Source of the DNA: Daphnia pulex
Lineage: Eukaryota; Arthropoda; Branchiopoda; Diplostraca; Daphniidae
Direction of reading: 5' to 3'
Assembly: GCF_021134715.1 (NCBI RefSeq)
Contig: NC_060024.1
Location: forward strand, 744,001 to 808,000
DNA length: 64,000 nt
Shown: positions 62,270-64,000 of the stretch, piece by piece
Position numbering within the stretch: position 1 is the first letter of the stretch
Layout of the letters: every line of letters begins with the position of its first letter
Notes under the pieces: generated by a model
The model's input: the letters and a program-made list of their open reading frames with translations, nothing else
Database searches by the model: none
Told to the model about the DNA's origin: nothing
Position numbers and translations under genes: made by a program

Positions 62270-62627
62270 AAGAGGAACTGGAAAATTTTGCAAGTTTTGG
62301 CCATTTTTGTCAAATACATCTGGCAAACAGTTTCTGCGTTTCCAGAACTATTGCAATCGGCTTAACTTACATACATACGAGCCAAAATCTTTCTAGTACA
62401 TTGGATATACTAAGTACATCGGCATGTTTCCATCGAGACTCCATCATAAAATGGTTTCTTTGCAAGAAATATCGCCAAGGAATAAGAAATTACATCTTTG
62501 TCAATTATTCATGTGTGACCGAAAAAGAAATGAACAACTATATTTTACCTAAAGAGTAACATTTGTGTAAATTGACTTCAATTCCGTAGGTTGACTAGTC
62601 TGCTAAGAAATAGCAAGATTGCTAAAC

Positions 62628-62699
62628 TGCGATGGCCGAGAATCGAACTCGGGTCAATTGCTTGGAAGGCAACTATGCTAACCACTATACCACCATCGC
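62628..62699 (-). tRNA. tRNA-Gly (UCC)
   Basis: Consensus copy. Confidence 0.96.
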
Positions 62700-62884
62700 T
62701 TGACGGGAGTTAGCGTCATGATTTCCGTATTGTCACATCTTTTTAAATTACAGAACATCGACCAGTATTACCACTTGGTGACCTTGTATCGTGGTACATT
62801 AAGCATTCTCTATCACTATATCAAAACAACCTCTCTAATTATGTTGCAATGCGATGATCATGTGTATTCAGATATTTATATGTT

Positions 62885-63003
62885 TGTCAGGAGTGGGATT
62901 TGAACCCACGCCTTCATTGAAGACCAGAACACTGCAACTTCTTTTATTGAAGCAAGGATTATGTCCTTGAGTCTGGCGCCTTAGACCGCTCGGCCATCCT
63001 GAC
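62885..63003 (-). tRNA. tRNA-Leu (CAA) with intron
   Basis: Consensus exons; intron-end change gaacactgc and aggattatg as at 60573. T4 run present. Confidence 0.95.
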
Positions 63004-63353
63004 CACATCAGGTGTACCTAAATTCCTTTGCCCAACAGATGCGACATTAAAACTCTTCTAACTCATTCAAAAGTTCCTTGCCATAGGCGATTTATACCAG
63101 GTCAACAATTGTATTACGTTGTATTGCGTTTGAATATGTATTTATTTTGAATATGTATTTTCTTGAGTCTGGTGCCTTAGAGCGCTCGGCCATCCTGACC
63201 TCATCAGATCTAGCTAAATTTCTTTGCATTACAGATGTGGAATTTAAACTCTTCTAACTTATCCGAGAGTTCCTTGCCCTAGGCTGTTTATACCAGGACA
63301 ACAATTGTATTATGTTGTATTGATTTGGAATATGTATTTTTCAAGCGATTTAA

Positions 63354-63425
63354 TCCCATATTGTCTAGTGGTTAGGATACCTGGCTCTCACCCAGGAGGC
63401 CCGGGTTCAATTCCCGGTATGGGAA
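63354..63425 (+). tRNA. tRNA-Glu (CUC)
   Basis: Consensus gene. Confidence 0.96.
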
Positions 63426-63783
63426 AAGAGGAACTGTAAAATTTTGCAAGTTTTGGCCATTTTTGTCAAATACATCTGGCAAACAGTTTCTGCGTTTCCA
63501 GAACTATTGCAATCGGCTTAACTTACATACATACGAGCCAAAATCTTTCTAGTACATTGGATATACTAAGTACATCGGCATGTTTCCATCGAGACTCCAT
63601 CATAAAATGGTTTCTTTGCAAGAAATATCGCCAAAGAATAAGAAATTACATCTATGTCAATTATTCATGTGTGAACGAAAAAGAAATGAACAACTATATT
63701 TTACCTAAAGAGTAACATTTGTATAAATTGACTTCAATTCCGTATGTTGACTAGTCTGCTAAGAAATAGCAAGATTGCTAAAC

Positions 63784-63855
63784 TGCGATGGGCGAGAATC
63801 GAACTCGGGTCAATTGCTTGGAAGGCAACTATGCTAACCACTATACCACCATCGC
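63784..63855 (-). tRNA. tRNA-Gly (UCC), T-stem variant
   Basis: G65 changed to C (plus strand gatgggcgag), as at 38929. Last tRNA in the window. Confidence 0.85.
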
Positions 63856-64000
63856 TTGACGTGAGTTAGCGTCATGATTTCCGTATTGTCACATCTTTTT
63901 AAATTACAGAACATCGACCAGTATTACCACTTGGTGACCTTGTATCGTGGTACATTAAGCATTCTCTATCACTATATCAAAACAACCTCTCTAATTATGT

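Larger units (their letters stand above)
49626..64000. repeat. Tandem tRNA array, block 4 (dimeric higher-order repeat)
   Basis: Twelve further units with Gly starts at 49911, 51067, 52223, 53379, 54535, 55691, 56847, 58003, 59159, 60316, 61472, 62628 and 63784. The spacing is 1,156 bp except 1,157 once. Between 51.7 and 59.9 kb two unit types alternate strictly, making a 2,312-bp dimer. The array runs past the window end. Confidence 0.97.

Noticed and set aside
1-64000. CRISPR array or bacterial repeat locus
   Set aside because: The repeats are 1.16 kb and contain eukaryotic tRNA genes, and transposon introns are present; nothing has short regular repeats with unique spacers.

Overview
The window is eukaryotic and almost certainly from an arthropod; Daphnia or a close crustacean relative is my best guess. 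This rests on a very large tRNA gene cluster, short introns (58-61 nt) inside a DNA transposon, and BEL/Pao and Ty3/gypsy LTR elements. The species is inference. No ordinary single-copy host protein gene is visible.

The backbone is one tandem array that runs off both ends of the window. Its unit is about 1,156 bp. Each unit carries tRNA-Gly(UCC) on the minus strand, an intron-containing tRNA-Leu(CAA) on the minus strand, a 38-nt copy of the tRNA-Leu 5' exon on the minus strand, and tRNA-Glu(CUC) on the plus strand. I count 34 Gly loci (one split by a transposon, one rearranged), 34 Leu loci, 33 Glu loci and 34 Leu 5'-exon fragments. Array blocks are 1-9370, 17454-22528, 36681-46762 and 49626-64000. 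Units are nearly identical, but shared variants alternate from unit to unit, most clearly at 51.7-59.9 kb, giving a 2,312-bp dimer (higher-order repeat). A few copies have altered anticodons or damaged stems.

Three mobile elements interrupt the array, each with a target-site duplication. (1) 9371-17453 is a BEL/Pao LTR retrotransposon on the minus strand with 265-bp LTRs, one 2,147-codon gag-pol frame and a 5-bp duplication; it lies inside a tRNA-Gly gene. (2) 22529-36680 is a 14.15-kb Ty3/gypsy element on the minus strand with 283-bp LTRs. It carries gag, pol with three AT-hook-like motifs at its C-terminus, a 1,243-residue envelope-like protein with lectin-like repeats, and then an unusual 3' cassette of five further frames, including a 410-residue ankyrin-repeat protein. 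Both LTR pairs look identical by eye, so both insertions are young and look whole. (3) 46763-49625 is a 2.86-kb PIF/Harbinger-like DNA transposon with 16-bp terminal inverted repeats and a CAG target duplication. Its two divergent genes (a DDE transposase and an unknown accessory protein) flank a long inverted duplication that mirrors the promoter region.

The array looks like a concerted-evolution tRNA factory serving as a landing site for recent transposons. The features most likely to be undescribed are the gypsy accessory cassette, the mirrored promoter of the Harbinger element, and the dimeric organisation and anticodon drift of the tRNA array.
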